Assembly (NCBI RefSeq): GCF_009649075.1
Contig: NZ_CP045737.1
Coordinates: 2,294,001-2,358,000, forward strand
Direction of reading: 5' to 3'
Length of the DNA stretch: 64,000 nt
Source of the DNA: Aeromicrobium yanjiei
GTDB lineage: Bacteria > Actinomycetota > Actinomycetes > Propionibacteriales > Nocardioidaceae
Made by a program: the position numbers and the translations under genes. Shown here piece by piece: positions 28,287 through 37,046 of the stretch; positions within the stretch are counted from its first letter, which is position 1, and every line of letters starts with the position of its first letter. Under the pieces are notes generated by a model, which saw only the letters and a program-made list of their open reading frames with translations, was not told the DNA's origin and did no database searches.

Positions 28287-28955
28287 ATGCCCGAGGGCAC
28301 ACCGCGACCGATGAGTTGCGAGACCGATGACATGCTGCTGATCCACCAGGTGTTCCGCCGCGAGTTCCGACTGGCGGGCCCCATGGTCCGCCACGTCGAT
28401 GCCGGCAACACCGCGCAGGCCGCGCGCGTCGCGACCTACCTGGCCGAGATCGTCACCGCACTGCATCACCACCACCACAACGAGGACGAGATCCTGTGGG
28501 ACACCCTCGTCGACCGCTCCCCCGGGTGCGCGCTGCACGTCGGGCAGATGAAGGCCCAGCACGCCGCGGTCTCCGATCTGCTCGACCGGGTCGAGGAGAT
28601 CATCCCGGCCTGGACCCCTGCCGCGGACGCCGAGTCCCGCGAGCGGCTCGCCGCCGCGCTCGACGCGGTGTCGTCCGCGCTCGACACCCACCTCGGGCAG
28701 GAGGAGGAGGTCATCCTGCCGGTCGCGGCCATGTCGCTCTCCCAGGCCGAGTGGGACCGCCTCGGCGAGGCCGGGATGGCGTCCGTCCCGCGGAACCGGC
28801 TCCTGGTCCAGCTCGGCTACATCCTGGAGGACGCCACGCCCGAGCAGCGCAGCATGGTGCTCGCCCACGTCCCGCTGCCGGCGCGGGTGCTCTACCGGCT
28901 CACCGGCCGGCGGCAGTACGAGAAGGAGATCCGCACGTTGCGCGCCCCGGTGTGA
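28287..28955 (+). CDS. Hemerythrin domain protein
   Basis: This 222-residue protein is predicted to be a helical bundle with a di-iron site. His ligands are spread as in HHE proteins, with a notable run of five His followed by Asn-Glu-Asp-Glu (ALHHHHHNEDE, about residues 57-67), a later H-x3-E (HLGQEEE) and other His residues. The C-terminal third is an Arg-rich extension. Oxygen or nitric oxide sensing, or iron storage, is possible. The GAGGAAAGGA ribosome site fixes ATG 28287. Convergent kynU ends 3 nt later. Confidence 0.85.
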   Translation: MPEGTPRPMSCETDDMLLIHQVFRREFRLAGPMVRHVDAGNTAQAARVATYLAEIVTALHHHHHNEDEILWDTLVDRSPGCALHVGQMKAQHAAVSDLLDRVEEIIPAWTPAADAESRERLAAALDAVSSALDTHLGQEEEVILPVAAMSLSQAEWDRLGEAGMASVPRNRLLVQLGYILEDATPEQRSMVLAHVPLPARVLYRLTGRRQYEKEIRTLRAPV

Positions 28956-28958
28956 GAC

Positions 28959-30146
28959 CTACTCCGCGAGCCCGACCAGCACCGCGATGCCCGCGGCCGC
29001 CTCCGCGAACGACGTCGTCAGCGGCGACAGGCCGAGGCGGATCAGGTCGGGCTCGCGGAAGTCGGGCACCACGCCGCGCTCCACCATCTCCTCGGCCAGG
29101 CGCCGCGCGTCGGGGTGCCGTACGGTCACGTGGCTGCCGCGCAGCGCCGGCTCCCGCGGGGTCACGATCTCCAGGCCCGCCTCGTCGAGCAGCTCGATCG
29201 CGTACGCCGTGAGCGCCTCGGACTTCGCCCGGATCTGCTCGACGCCGGCCTCGGCGATCAGCCGTACGCCCTGCTGGACCGCGAGGATCCCGGCCACCGG
29301 CGGCGTACCGCTGAGGAGGCGGCGGATCGTCGGGGAGCTCTCGTACGTGTCGGACATCGCGAACAGGTCGGCAGCGCTCCACCAGCCGGCGATGGGCTGC
29401 TCGGCGGCTGCCAGGTGCCGCTCCGCGACGTACGCGAAGGCCGGCGCGCCCGGGCCGGCGTTGACGTACTTGTAGGTGCAGCCGACCGCGAAGTCGACCT
29501 CGAGGGCGTCCAGCTCGATCTCGACGACGCCCGCGGAGTGGCAGAGGTCCCAGATCACGACGCCGCCCGCCGCGTGGACCTCGGCCGTCAAGGATGCGAG
29601 GTCGAGCAGCGTGCCCGACCGGTAGTCGACGTGGCTCAGCAGCACGACAGCGGTCCGCTCCCCCAGCGCCGGGCGGAGCACCTCCACGGTGACGTTGTCC
29701 ACCAGGTCGGGCGTCACCCACCGCACGGTCATGCCGCGTGCCCGCGCCACCGACTCGACGAGGTAGCGGTCGGTCGGAAAGTTCGTCGCGTCGATCACGA
29801 TCTCGTCGCGGCCCGGGCGGACCCCGGCCGCGGCGTGCAGGAGCTTGTAGAGGTTGACCGACGTGGAGTCGGCGATGACCGTCTGTCCAGCGGCCGCGCC
29901 CAGCAGGGCCGCGCCGAGCTCGTCGCCGACGGTCACCGGCAGGTCGACCCAGCTCTCGGTCCAGCCGCGGATCAGCCGGCCTCCCCACTCCTCACGCACG
30001 AACGCCGCGAGCCGCTCCTGTGTCGCCTTCGGCAGCCGGCCGAGCGAGTTGCCGTCGAGGTACGCGACGAGGTCGTCATCGATCACGAACCGGTCGCGGA
30101 AGCCGTTCAGGGGGTCGGTGGCGTCGAGGTCGTGGGGCGTGGCCAT
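28959..30146 (-). CDS. kynU: Kynureninase
   Basis: This 395-residue PLP enzyme is predicted to cleave kynurenine or 3-hydroxykynurenine to anthranilate (or hydroxyanthranilate) and alanine. PLP-binding Lys226 is in GCTYKYVNAGPG, and the N-terminal DGNSLGRLPKAT motif and HVDYRSGTLLDL are typical of KynU. Related class V aminotransferase-fold enzymes are an alternative, but the motifs are specific. No other tryptophan-catabolic gene is in the window. The convergent hemerythrin gene ends 3 nt away, and 21-bp repeats lie beyond the start. Confidence 0.92.
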   Translation of the reverse strand: MATPHDLDATDPLNGFRDRFVIDDDLVAYLDGNSLGRLPKATQERLAAFVREEWGGRLIRGWTESWVDLPVTVGDELGAALLGAAAGQTVIADSTSVNLYKLLHAAAGVRPGRDEIVIDATNFPTDRYLVESVARARGMTVRWVTPDLVDNVTVEVLRPALGERTAVVLLSHVDYRSGTLLDLASLTAEVHAAGGVVIWDLCHSAGVVEIELDALEVDFAVGCTYKYVNAGPGAPAFAYVAERHLAAAEQPIAGWWSAADLFAMSDTYESSPTIRRLLSGTPPVAGILAVQQGVRLIAEAGVEQIRAKSEALTAYAIELLDEAGLEIVTPREPALRGSHVTVRHPDARRLAEEMVERGVVPDFREPDLIRLGLSPLTTSFAEAAAGIAVLVGLAE

Positions 30147-30182
30147 CAGGCGATGCTCTCACGCCCCTCGCGCCCACCTGCC

Positions 30183-30401
30183 GACGAGTCACGCACGACC
30201 GCCGGCGAGTCACGCACGACCGCCGAGGAGTCACGTATGGCGTCCCACGAGTCACGTACGGAGGCGGGAATTGTCCACACGCGACTCGTCACCGTCCGTA
30301 CGCGACTCGTCACTGTCCACACGCGACTCGTCACCGTCCGTACGCGACTCGTCACCGTCCGTACGCGACTCGTCAGCGTCCGTACGTGACTCGTGGGCGG
30401 G
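30183..30401. repeat. Two opposed arrays of 21-bp tandem repeats
   Basis: Four 21-bp units with a GAGTCACG(C/T)A core run from 30183 to 30266. After nine bases, six units of the inverted form (CGTACGCGACTCGTCACCGTC and variants) run from 30276 to 30401. The phase is exactly 21 bp throughout and units differ by a few bases. The region lies between the kynU start and the pnp terminator and has no credible gene; the repeats read as an artefact peptide in one frame. The function is unknown: a protein-binding array, a recombination-prone repeat, or a cruciform. Confidence 0.88.
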
Positions 30402-30413
30402 TGGGGGAAGCGG

Positions 30414-30445
30414 AAGGGCCCCGCTGCCGAAGCAGCGGGGCCCTT
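30414..30445 (-). terminator. pnp terminator, UUCG-capped hairpin
   Basis: On the minus strand a perfect 14-bp GC-rich stem (AAGGGCCCCGCTGC and its complement) is closed by a TTCG tetraloop, 12 nt after the pnp stop. The AA before and TT after extend the stem ends. This is a strong intrinsic terminator or 3'-protecting hairpin. Confidence 0.85.
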
Positions 30446-30457
30446 CACGGGTGCGGA

Positions 30458-32683
30458 TCAGGCGTCGGCGTCAGCCGGCTCCTCGGCGGGGGCGGCGTCG
30501 CCCTCGCCCTTGTCCTCGATGACGGGGATCAGCGAGAGCTTGCCGCGGTCGCCGAGCTCGGCGATCTCGACCTGGATCTTCTGACCGACCGAGACGACGT
30601 CCTCGACGTTGTTGACGCGCTGGCCACCGTTGAGCTCACGCAGCTTGCTGATGTGCAGCAGGCCGTCGCGACCCGGGGACAGCGAGACGAACGCGCCGAA
30701 GTCGACCGTCTTGACGACGGTGCCGAGGTAGCGCTCGCCGACCTCGGGCATCGTCGGGTTGGCGATCGCGTTGATCGCGTCGCGCGCAGCCTCGGCCGCC
30801 TCGCCGTTCTCGGCGCCGACGTAGACCGTGCCGTCGTCCTCGAGCGAGATGTTCGCGCCCGTGTCGTCCTGGATCTGGTTGATGATCTTGCCCTTGGGGC
30901 CGATGACCTCACCGATCTTGTCCACGGGGATCTTGATCGTGATGATCCGCGGGGCGTAGGGGCTCATCTCGTCGGGCTCGTCGATGGCCTCGGCCATGAC
31001 GTCGAGGATCGCGACGCGAGCGCCGTACGCCTGCTGCAGCGCACCGGCCAGCACGTCGGCGGGGATGCCGTCGAGCTTGGTGTCGAGCTGCAGTGCGGTG
31101 ACGAACTCACGCGTGCCGGCGACCTTGAAGTCCATGTCGCCGAAGGCGTCCTCGGCTCCGAGGATGTCGGTCAGCGTGACGAACTTCTGCTCGCCGTCGA
31201 CCTCACCGGAGATGAGACCCATCGCGATGCCCGCGACCGGCGCGCGCAGCGGGACACCCGCGTTGAGCAGACCGAGCGTCGAGGCGCAGACCGAGCCCAT
31301 CGACGTCGAGCCGTTCGAGCTCAGCGCCTCCGAGACCTGGCGGATCGCGTAGGGGAACTCCTCGCGCGTCGGCAGCACGGGCAGCAGCGCACGGCCCGCG
31401 AGGGCGCCGTGACCGATCTCGCGACGCTTCGGCGAACCGACCCGGCCGGTCTCACCGGTCGAGTAGGGCGGGAAGTTGTAGTTGTGCATGTAGCGGCGCG
31501 ACGTCTCGGGCGAGAGCGTGTCGAGCTTCTGCTCCAGGCCGAGCATGTTCAGCGTCGTGATGCCCAGGATCTGGGTCTCGCCACGCTGGAACAGTGCCGA
31601 GCCGTGGACGCGGGGAACGATGCCGACCTCGGCGCTGAGGGCACGGATGTCCTCCAGGCCACGGCCGTCGATGCGGACCTTGTCGCGCAGGACGCGCTCG
31701 CGGACGACCTTCTTGGTGACCGCGCGGATGGCCGCACCGATCTCCTTCTCGCGACCCTCGAAGTCGGCGCCGATCTTGTCGATGACGTCGGCCTTGATCT
31801 CGGACTCGCGCTCCTCGCGGTCGGCCTTGCTGACGATCGTCAGGGCCTGGGCGAGGTCGTCCTTGGCAACGGCCTCGACCGCGGCGTAGACGTCGTCCTC
31901 GAAGTCGAGGAAGACCGGGAAGTCGCGGACCGGCTTGGCGGCGGTTGCGGCGAGCTCGGCCTGGGCCTCGCACAGCTGCTTGATGAAGACCTTGGCGGCG
32001 TCGAGGCCACCGGCGACGATCTCCTCGGTGGGCGCCTGGACGCCGCTCTGGACGAGGTCCCACGTGGCCTCGGTGGACTCGGCCTCGACCATCATGATCG
32101 CGACGTCGTCACCGGCGACACGGCCGGCGACGACCATGTCGAAGACCGCGTTCTCGAGCTGGCTGTGCGTCGGGAAGCCGACCCACTGACCGTCGATCAG
32201 GGCGACGCGGGTCGCGCCGACCGGGCCGCTGAACGGCAGGCCCGAGATCTGCGTCGACGCGGACGCCGCGTTGATCGCGAGCACGTCGTACGGGGTGTCG
32301 GGGTTGAGCGCCAGGACCGTGATGACGACCTGGACCTCGTTGCGCAGACCCTTCTTGAACGTCGGGCGCAGCGGGCGGTCGATCAGACGGCACGTAAGGA
32401 TCGCGTCCTCGCTGGGACGTCCCTCGCGACGGAAGAACGATCCCGGGATGCGGCCGGCGGCGTACATCCGCTCCTCGACGTCGATCGTCAGGGGGAAGAA
32501 ATCGAAGTGGTCCTTGGGGTGCTTGCCGGCCGTCGTGGCCGACAGGAGCATCGTGTCGTCGTCGAGGAACGCAGCGACCGAGCCGGCCGCCTGCTGGGCG
32601 AGGACGCCGGTCTCGAAGCGGATGGTGCGGGTGCCGAAGGCACCGTTGTCGATGACTGTCTCGACGGAGTGAAGTTCGGACAT
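30458..32683 (-). CDS. pnp: Polyribonucleotide nucleotidyltransferase (PNPase)
   Basis: PNPase degrades RNA 3' to 5' by phosphorolysis and can add tails. The 741-residue protein has the two RNase PH domains (second with [20 protein letters not shown]), the helical linker, a KH domain ([20 protein letters not shown]) and an S1 domain ([20 protein letters not shown]). The acidic Ala/Glu/Asp tail is typical of actinobacteria. It lies downstream of rpsO, as usual, but a terminator-like hairpin and 248 nt separate them. Confidence 0.97.
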   Translation of the reverse strand: MSELHSVETVIDNGAFGTRTIRFETGVLAQQAAGSVAAFLDDDTMLLSATTAGKHPKDHFDFFPLTIDVEERMYAAGRIPGSFFRREGRPSEDAILTCRLIDRPLRPTFKKGLRNEVQVVITVLALNPDTPYDVLAINAASASTQISGLPFSGPVGATRVALIDGQWVGFPTHSQLENAVFDMVVAGRVAGDDVAIMMVEAESTEATWDLVQSGVQAPTEEIVAGGLDAAKVFIKQLCEAQAELAATAAKPVRDFPVFLDFEDDVYAAVEAVAKDDLAQALTIVSKADREERESEIKADVIDKIGADFEGREKEIGAAIRAVTKKVVRERVLRDKVRIDGRGLEDIRALSAEVGIVPRVHGSALFQRGETQILGITTLNMLGLEQKLDTLSPETSRRYMHNYNFPPYSTGETGRVGSPKRREIGHGALAGRALLPVLPTREEFPYAIRQVSEALSSNGSTSMGSVCASTLGLLNAGVPLRAPVAGIAMGLISGEVDGEQKFVTLTDILGAEDAFGDMDFKVAGTREFVTALQLDTKLDGIPADVLAGALQQAYGARVAILDVMAEAIDEPDEMSPYAPRIITIKIPVDKIGEVIGPKGKIINQIQDDTGANISLEDDGTVYVGAENGEAAEAARDAINAIANPTMPEVGERYLGTVVKTVDFGAFVSLSPGRDGLLHISKLRELNGGQRVNNVEDVVSVGQKIQVEIAELGDRGKLSLIPVIEDKGEGDAAPAEEPADADA

Positions 32684-32719
32684 AGATGTCCCTTCCGCAG
32701 ACGTGTGTCTGCCTGTAGG

Positions 32720-32840
32720 GACGAGAACCGGGCGGGCGGTGAAACCATGCCGGTCTTCGATCGAGGCCTGCGGGCCACCCTGAGGCGCTCCCGAAGGCCA
32801 CTACCGAGGACCGAGCGCGTCGTGTCCGAGGGTTCTCGTC
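32720..32840 (-). promoter_or_regulatory. Structured pnp leader closed by a 10-bp stem
   Basis: On the minus strand GACGAGAACC (32831-32840) pairs perfectly with GGTTCTCGTC (32720-32729), enclosing about 100 nt that end some 36 nt before the pnp start. pnp leaders in several bacteria form stems cut by RNase III and then trimmed by PNPase for autocontrol. The pairing is seen; the regulation is inferred by analogy. Confidence 0.45.
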
Positions 32841-32893
32841 TGTTGTGTTGCGACTGTGCAGTTGTGGGTCGTGCGAGGTGCCCCTTGCGGGGC

Positions 32894-32925
32894 GGGGCGG
32901 CCACCTCGTGTGAGGTGACCGCCCC
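32894..32925 (-). terminator. rpsO terminator/processing hairpin
   Basis: A GGGGCGG/CCGCCCC plus CACCTC/GAGGTG stem with one mismatched pair and a 4-nt loop (GTGT on the plus strand) lies 7 nt past the rpsO stop. There is no T tract, so it may end or attenuate rpsO transcripts, or be a cleavage site in an rpsO-pnp message. Confidence 0.65.
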
Positions 32926-32931
32926 GGCGAG

Positions 32932-33222
32932 CTAGCGGCGCAGGCCGAGACGCTCGATGAGCGAACGGTAGCGCTCGATGTCGTTGTTCTGCAGGTAGTT
33001 CAGCAGGCGACGACGCTGTCCGACGAGGAGCAGCAGACCACGACGGCTGTGGTGGTCGTGCTTGTGCTCCTGCAGGTGGCCGGTCAGGTGGGCGATACGA
33101 GCGGTCAGCAGCGCGATCTGGACCTCGGGGGATCCGGTGTCGCCGTCGCTGAGTGCGTACTGCTTGATGATGTCTTCCTTGGCGACGCCCGCAACTGTGG
33201 GCGCAGCAGTCTTCTTCGACAC
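32932..33222 (-). CDS. rpsO: 30S ribosomal protein S15
   Basis: S15 binds 16S rRNA early in small-subunit assembly. The 96-residue product has [36 protein letters not shown] and the C-terminal [13 protein letters not shown]. The GTG at 33222 has an AGGAG ribosome site 7 nt upstream, and the alternative start at 33276 would add 18 foreign residues. The length is slightly above the usual 89 through a short N-terminal [11 protein letters not shown] extension, common in this group. Confidence 0.96.
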   Translation of the reverse strand: MSKKTAAPTVAGVAKEDIIKQYALSDGDTGSPEVQIALLTARIAHLTGHLQEHKHDHHSRRGLLLLVGQRRRLLNYLQNNDIERYRSLIERLGLRR

Positions 33223-33376
33223 TTTTTCTCCTGGGGTTCCGTTGCACGGCGCGCCCGGGCACATCCACCGGGGCACTCTCTAGTCCGTGGCCGATCACAC
33301 GGCAACGTCCAGACTATCAGCGCGGGGCGTCCGGCCGGAAATCCGTGTCACGGCCCCGGGGGTAGCCTCGCACATC

Positions 33377-34267
33377 ATGCCCCGTACACGCCCGCTCCTC
33401 GCCGCCCTCGCCCTCATCGCCGTGACCTCCGCCTGCAGCTCCTCCGACGGCTCCGCCGACCGCTCCTCCGCCGACACCACGACAGGTGCCGGCTCCGACA
33501 CGGCTGCCACGGGACCGCGCTACGTCGCCCTCGGCGACTCCTACACCGCGGGCCCGCAGCTCAACCCGACCGACAAGGCGTCGGACACCTGCCTGCGCTC
33601 GACCAAGAACTATCCGCACCTGCTGGCCGAGGCGATCGGCGCCGCCTCGTTCACCGATGCGAGCTGCTCGGGCGCCACGACCGACAACGTGCTGGAGTCC
33701 GTCGCGACCGTGGGCGGCGGCAAGGCCGTGCCGGCGCAGATCGAGGCGGTCGACAAGGACACCCAGCTCGTCACGGTCGGCATCGGCGGCAACGACTCGT
33801 CGCTGTTCTCGAGCCTCTCGGTGGCGTGCACCCAGCCGGGCACCGCGTGCGAGGACTACCTCGACGACAAGGTGCCGGGCATCCTGCGCGACACCGGCAA
33901 GAACATCGCCACGGTCCTGGAGGCCGTCAAGGAGCGCGCCCCCCAGGCCCGGGTCGTCCTGGTCGGCTACCTCGGGGTGACACCGGCCGACCGAGGCTGC
34001 GACGCGCTCGGCGGCGACGCGCTCGACACGGCCGGCGTCTCCGCGGGTGAGCAGAGCATCGACCGGACGATGGCCGCCGCGGCCAGGACGGCCGGCGCGA
34101 CGTACGTGTCGATGAACGCCGCGTCGAAGGGTCACGACGCGTGCGCGGGCGACGAGGCGTGGACCAACGGCCTGTCCCCCGCACTCGGTGACGGCGCCGT
34201 CCTGCACCCGCGGGCCGCCGGCATGGCGGCCGTCGCCTCCGCCGTCGAGAAGGTCGTCGCGTCCTGA
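33377..34267 (+). CDS. Secreted SGNH/GDSL lipase-like lipoprotein
   Basis: This 296-residue exported protein has a lipoprotein signal (lipobox TSAC, Cys20) and a Ser/Thr-rich linker. The SGNH hydrolase blocks are complete: ALGDSYTAG (Ser55), SCSGATT, VGIGGND, and a C-terminal LHPRAAG with the catalytic His. It probably hydrolyses lipid or acyl esters at the cell surface. Paired internal Cys residues suggest disulfides. TAGCCT 8 nt before ATG 33377 suggests a leaderless start. It is convergent with ribF. Confidence 0.88.
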   Translation: MPRTRPLLAALALIAVTSACSSSDGSADRSSADTTTGAGSDTAATGPRYVALGDSYTAGPQLNPTDKASDTCLRSTKNYPHLLAEAIGAASFTDASCSGATTDNVLESVATVGGGKAVPAQIEAVDKDTQLVTVGIGGNDSSLFSSLSVACTQPGTACEDYLDDKVPGILRDTGKNIATVLEAVKERAPQARVVLVGYLGVTPADRGCDALGGDALDTAGVSAGEQSIDRTMAAAARTAGATYVSMNAASKGHDACAGDEAWTNGLSPALGDGAVLHPRAAGMAAVASAVEKVVAS

Positions 34268-34268
34268 G

Positions 34269-35198
34269 CTAGATGCCGAGTGCGGCGCGTGTACGCACGA
34301 CGTCGTCGGCCATCTGGGCGATCAGCGGCTCGATGCCGTCGTAGCGGACCATCCCGCGCAGGCGGTCCACGAGCTCGACCCGGATCTCCTCGCCGTACAG
34401 GTCGAGGTCGGTGCGGTCCAGGACGTAGGACTCGACGCGCCGCTCGACCCCGTCGAACGTCGGATTGGTGCCGACCGAGATCGCTGCCGGGAGCCGCTCG
34501 CCATGGGCACGCACGACCCAGCCCGCGTACACCCCGTCCGGCGGCACCGCGTACGCCTCGTCGACCGGCACGTTGGCAGTCGGGTAGCCGAGCTCGCGGC
34601 CGCGCTGATCGCCCTTGCGGACGACGCCGGAGATCTCGTGCGGACGTCCGAGCACCTCGGCCGCCTCGCGCAGACGGCCTTCGGCGATGTAGCGACGCAC
34701 CAGCGTGGACGAGAACGGCTCGGTGCCGCCGTCGAGCCCGAGCCCGTCGACCGCGAAGCCGGCCCGCTCCCCCGCCTCGCGCAGGAAGGTCGTGTCGCCG
34801 CTCGCGCGGCGGCCGAAGCGGAAGTTGTCGCCCACTGCGACCAGGTGGGTGTGCAGCTGGTCGAGCAGGACCCGGTCGACGAACTCCTGCGGGCTCCAGG
34901 CCGCCATCTCGCGGGTGAAGTCGAGGATGCGGACCTCGTCGACGCCGGCCGCGTGCAGCAGCTCGACCCGGCGACGCATCGTCGTGAGGCGCTTGGGCGC
35001 GCGGTCCGGTGCGACGACGGCGAGCGGGTGCGGCTCGAAGGTGATCGCGATGACCGGCAGGCTGCCGGCGAGCTCACGGGTGCGGGCGATGACGTGCTGG
35101 TGACCGCGGTGCACGCCGTCGAAGTTGCCCACCGTCACGGCTGCCGGATCGGTCCGCGGAGCCGTCGATGCCCCGGGGAAGTCTCGCCAGATCGTCAC
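34269..35198 (-). CDS. ribF: Bifunctional riboflavin kinase/FAD synthetase
   Basis: RibF makes FMN and then FAD. The 309-residue protein has the FAD synthetase domain with GNFDGVHRGHQ and the IAEGRLREAAEVLGRP linker, followed by the riboflavin kinase domain (RELGYPTANVP, Asn in GTNPTFDG and ESYVLDRT). The GTG 35198 start leaves a short nonconserved leader. It is usually adjacent to truB; here a six-gene signalling/envelope block separates them. Confidence 0.95.
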   Translation of the reverse strand: MTIWRDFPGASTAPRTDPAAVTVGNFDGVHRGHQHVIARTRELAGSLPVIAITFEPHPLAVVAPDRAPKRLTTMRRRVELLHAAGVDEVRILDFTREMAAWSPQEFVDRVLLDQLHTHLVAVGDNFRFGRRASGDTTFLREAGERAGFAVDGLGLDGGTEPFSSTLVRRYIAEGRLREAAEVLGRPHEISGVVRKGDQRGRELGYPTANVPVDEAYAVPPDGVYAGWVVRAHGERLPAAISVGTNPTFDGVERRVESYVLDRTDLDLYGEEIRVELVDRLRGMVRYDGIEPLIAQMADDVVRTRAALGI

Positions 35199-35258
35199 GG
35201 GGAAAACTGTGCCACACGTCGCCGCGGGCGCCCGCGGCGAGCCGGACCTAAGAACACT

Positions 35259-35274
35259 CTCATGCGGGTCTCAT
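35259..35274 (+). promoter_or_regulatory. CTCAT direct repeat, 11-bp spacing (response-regulator box)
   Basis: CTCAT at 35259-35263 and again at 35270-35274 are spaced exactly 11 bp, 36 bp before the Asp-rich protein gene. The same half-site occurs three times at 11-bp spacing before the repeat-protein gene (39048-39074). OmpR-family regulators commonly bind such direct repeats, so the regulator at 37043 is the likely binder. Confidence 0.6.
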
Positions 35275-35309
35275 CGACCCCCTTGCCCACATCGGGCAGG
35301 GTGGAGCCC

Positions 35310-35642
35310 ATGAACTGGACGAGGCGCGCCCCTGCTGCGGTCCTCGCGGTCGTCGCCGTCGCACTCCTGGTCGTGATCGGCGCGCGCGTGTCGGCCGGCG
35401 CCGACCCCGCGCCGCAGGACACCTCCCCCATCGAGATCGCGCCCACGCCCGCGGCGACGCCCTCCACCCCGGTGCCCTCGCGCACCACGCCCGCGCCGAG
35501 CACCGTGTCACCCAGCACCGTGTCGCCGGATGACGTGGACGACGACGATGACGACGACTACGACAAGTCCTACCCCGAGCCTCGGGACTACGACGACGAC
35601 AACGATGACCACCGGGGCCGCGACCACGACGAGGACGACTGA
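35310..35642 (+). CDS. Asp-rich small membrane/secreted protein of the signalling locus
   Basis: This 110-residue protein is not recognised as a family. A basic N-terminus and a hydrophobic helix (about residues 9-27) form an uncleaved anchor or signal. A Pro/Thr/Ser-rich linker follows, then a strongly acidic tail with a run of eight Asp broken only by a Val (about residues 74-82) and further DDD/DEDD clusters. The tail may bind calcium, other cations or basic surface partners. It lies 6 nt before the histidine kinase gene and after 11-bp spaced CTCAT repeats, so it is probably an autoregulated input or target of that two-component system. Confidence 0.75.
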   Translation: MNWTRRAPAAVLAVVAVALLVVIGARVSAGADPAPQDTSPIEIAPTPAATPSTPVPSRTTPAPSTVSPSTVSPDDVDDDDDDDYDKSYPEPRDYDDDNDDHRGRDHDEDD

Positions 35643-35648
35643 CCCTCG

Positions 35649-37046
35649 ATGGCACCTCCCTCGTGGTCGCGCCTCACGGTGCGGCAGCGGCTCACCGCCA
35701 CGGTCGCCCTGCTGACGACTCTTGCCCTCGTGGCGGTCGGCGCGACCCTGTACGTGCTGGAGTCGCGGCGCATCGACCGGGCCATCGAGTCCGGCATCAG
35801 CCAGGAGCTCGGTGAGTTCCGGGCGCTGCGCTCCGAGCCCGATCCGGACACCGGCAGGCCGTTCGCGTCCGCCGAGCGGCTCCTCGAGGTCTTCCTCGAG
35901 CGCAATCTCCCCGATCCCGACGAGCAGCTGTTCGCGTTCCCCGCGCAGGGTCGGCCGAGCTATCAGGGCGAGTACGACGCCCGGCTGCAGCGCTCCGCCG
36001 AGTTCCCCGCGCTGGTCCGACGGCTCAGCACGACCGGCGGCACGCGGACGCTGCGCATCGACGGCCACACGTACCGGGTCGCGGTGCAGCCCGTCAGGGT
36101 CGGCTCCTCGACCTCGGCATTCGTGGTCGCCCACGACGTGTCGGCGAGCCGGGCGTACCTGCGCGAGCTGCTGGTCACGTACGCCTTGCTGGCGGCACTG
36201 TCGGTCATCCTCGTCGCAGGTGTCGCGTCGTGGAGCGCCGGACGCCTGCTGAGCCCCGTGCGGCGGCTGCGCGAGACCGCCCAGGGCATCAGCGACGGTG
36301 ACCTCGGCGGGCGGATCGAGGTCACGGGTCACGACGACCTGTCGGACCTGCAGCGCACGTTCAACGCGATGCTCGACCGGCTCGAGGCCGCGTTCGCGGC
36401 GCAGCGACAGCTGCTCGACGACGCCGGGCACGAGCTGCGCACCCCGTTGACCGTGCTGCGTGGCCACCTGGAGGTGCTGGACGTCGACGACACCGAGGAC
36501 GTCGCCGCGACCCGCACCCTGCTCCTGGACGAGATCGATCGCATGTCGCGCCTCGTCGACGACCTGCTGATGCTGGCCAAGGCACGCCGTCCCGACTTCG
36601 TCCGGACCCGCGCCGTCGACGTGGAGGCGCTGACCCTCGGTGCGGTCGACCGCGCGCGGGCGCTCGCGGACCGCTCGTGGGTCCTCGACGGCGTCGCGCG
36701 CGTCAACGCCCGGCTCGACGGTCAGCGGATCACCCAGGCGTTGCTCCAGCTGTCCGAGAACGCCGCCCGTCACACCCAGGAGGGCGACGAGATCGGCATC
36801 GGCTCCAGGCTCCACGAGGGCCGGCTCGAGCTGTGGGTGCGCGACACGGGCCCCGGGGTGGACCCCGCGCTGGCCCCCACGATCTTCCGGCGCTTCGCGC
36901 AGGGCGAGGACGCCCATGAGGGCTTCGGTCTCGGCCTCTCGATCGTCAGCGCGATCGCCGAGGCCCACGGCGGCGACGTCGTGCTGGACCCCACCGATGC
37001 GGGCGCCACGTTCCGCATCCGACTACCCATGGAGGCTGCGACATGA
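35649..37046 (+). CDS. OmpR-type sensor histidine kinase
   Basis: This 465-residue membrane kinase has TM1 at about residues 18-38, an extracytoplasmic domain of about 135 residues with little similarity, TM2 at about 178-200, and HAMP. The HisKA dimerisation helix carries phospho-acceptor His261 (DDAGHELRTPL), followed by a HATPase domain with N box QLSENAARHT, DTGPGV, and GFGLGLSI. It partners the regulator that overlaps its stop by 4 nt. The ligand is unknown; the acidic small protein immediately upstream is a candidate accessory sensor. Confidence 0.94.
   Translation: MAPPSWSRLTVRQRLTATVALLTTLALVAVGATLYVLESRRIDRAIESGISQELGEFRALRSEPDPDTGRPFASAERLLEVFLERNLPDPDEQLFAFPAQGRPSYQGEYDARLQRSAEFPALVRRLSTTGGTRTLRIDGHTYRVAVQPVRVGSSTSAFVVAHDVSASRAYLRELLVTYALLAALSVILVAGVASWSAGRLLSPVRRLRETAQGISDGDLGGRIEVTGHDDLSDLQRTFNAMLDRLEAAFAAQRQLLDDAGHELRTPLTVLRGHLEVLDVDDTEDVAATRTLLLDEIDRMSRLVDDLLMLAKARRPDFVRTRAVDVEALTLGAVDRARALADRSWVLDGVARVNARLDGQRITQALLQLSENAARHTQEGDEIGIGSRLHEGRLELWVRDTGPGVDPALAPTIFRRFAQGEDAHEGFGLGLSIVSAIAEAHGGDVVLDPTDAGATFRIRLPMEAAT

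Noticed and set aside
30183..30401. CRISPR array
   Set aside because: Units are 21 bp, adjacent without spacers, in two orientations, and there are no cas genes.
30146..30448. Small minus-strand gene with RTVTSRV-type repeats
   Set aside because: The peptide repeat is only the translation of the 21-bp DNA repeat (seven codons); no start signal or homologous protein features are seen.
30020..32935. Plus-strand open frame of 971 codons over pnp
   Set aside because: It is antisense to PNPase and runs through the 21-bp repeats; the protein is a shadow with no family features.
34188..35642. Long plus-strand gene of 484 codons ending with the Asp-rich protein
   Set aside because: The first 374 codons are antisense to ribF; only the last 110 codons from ATG 35310 have a signal helix and upstream control boxes.
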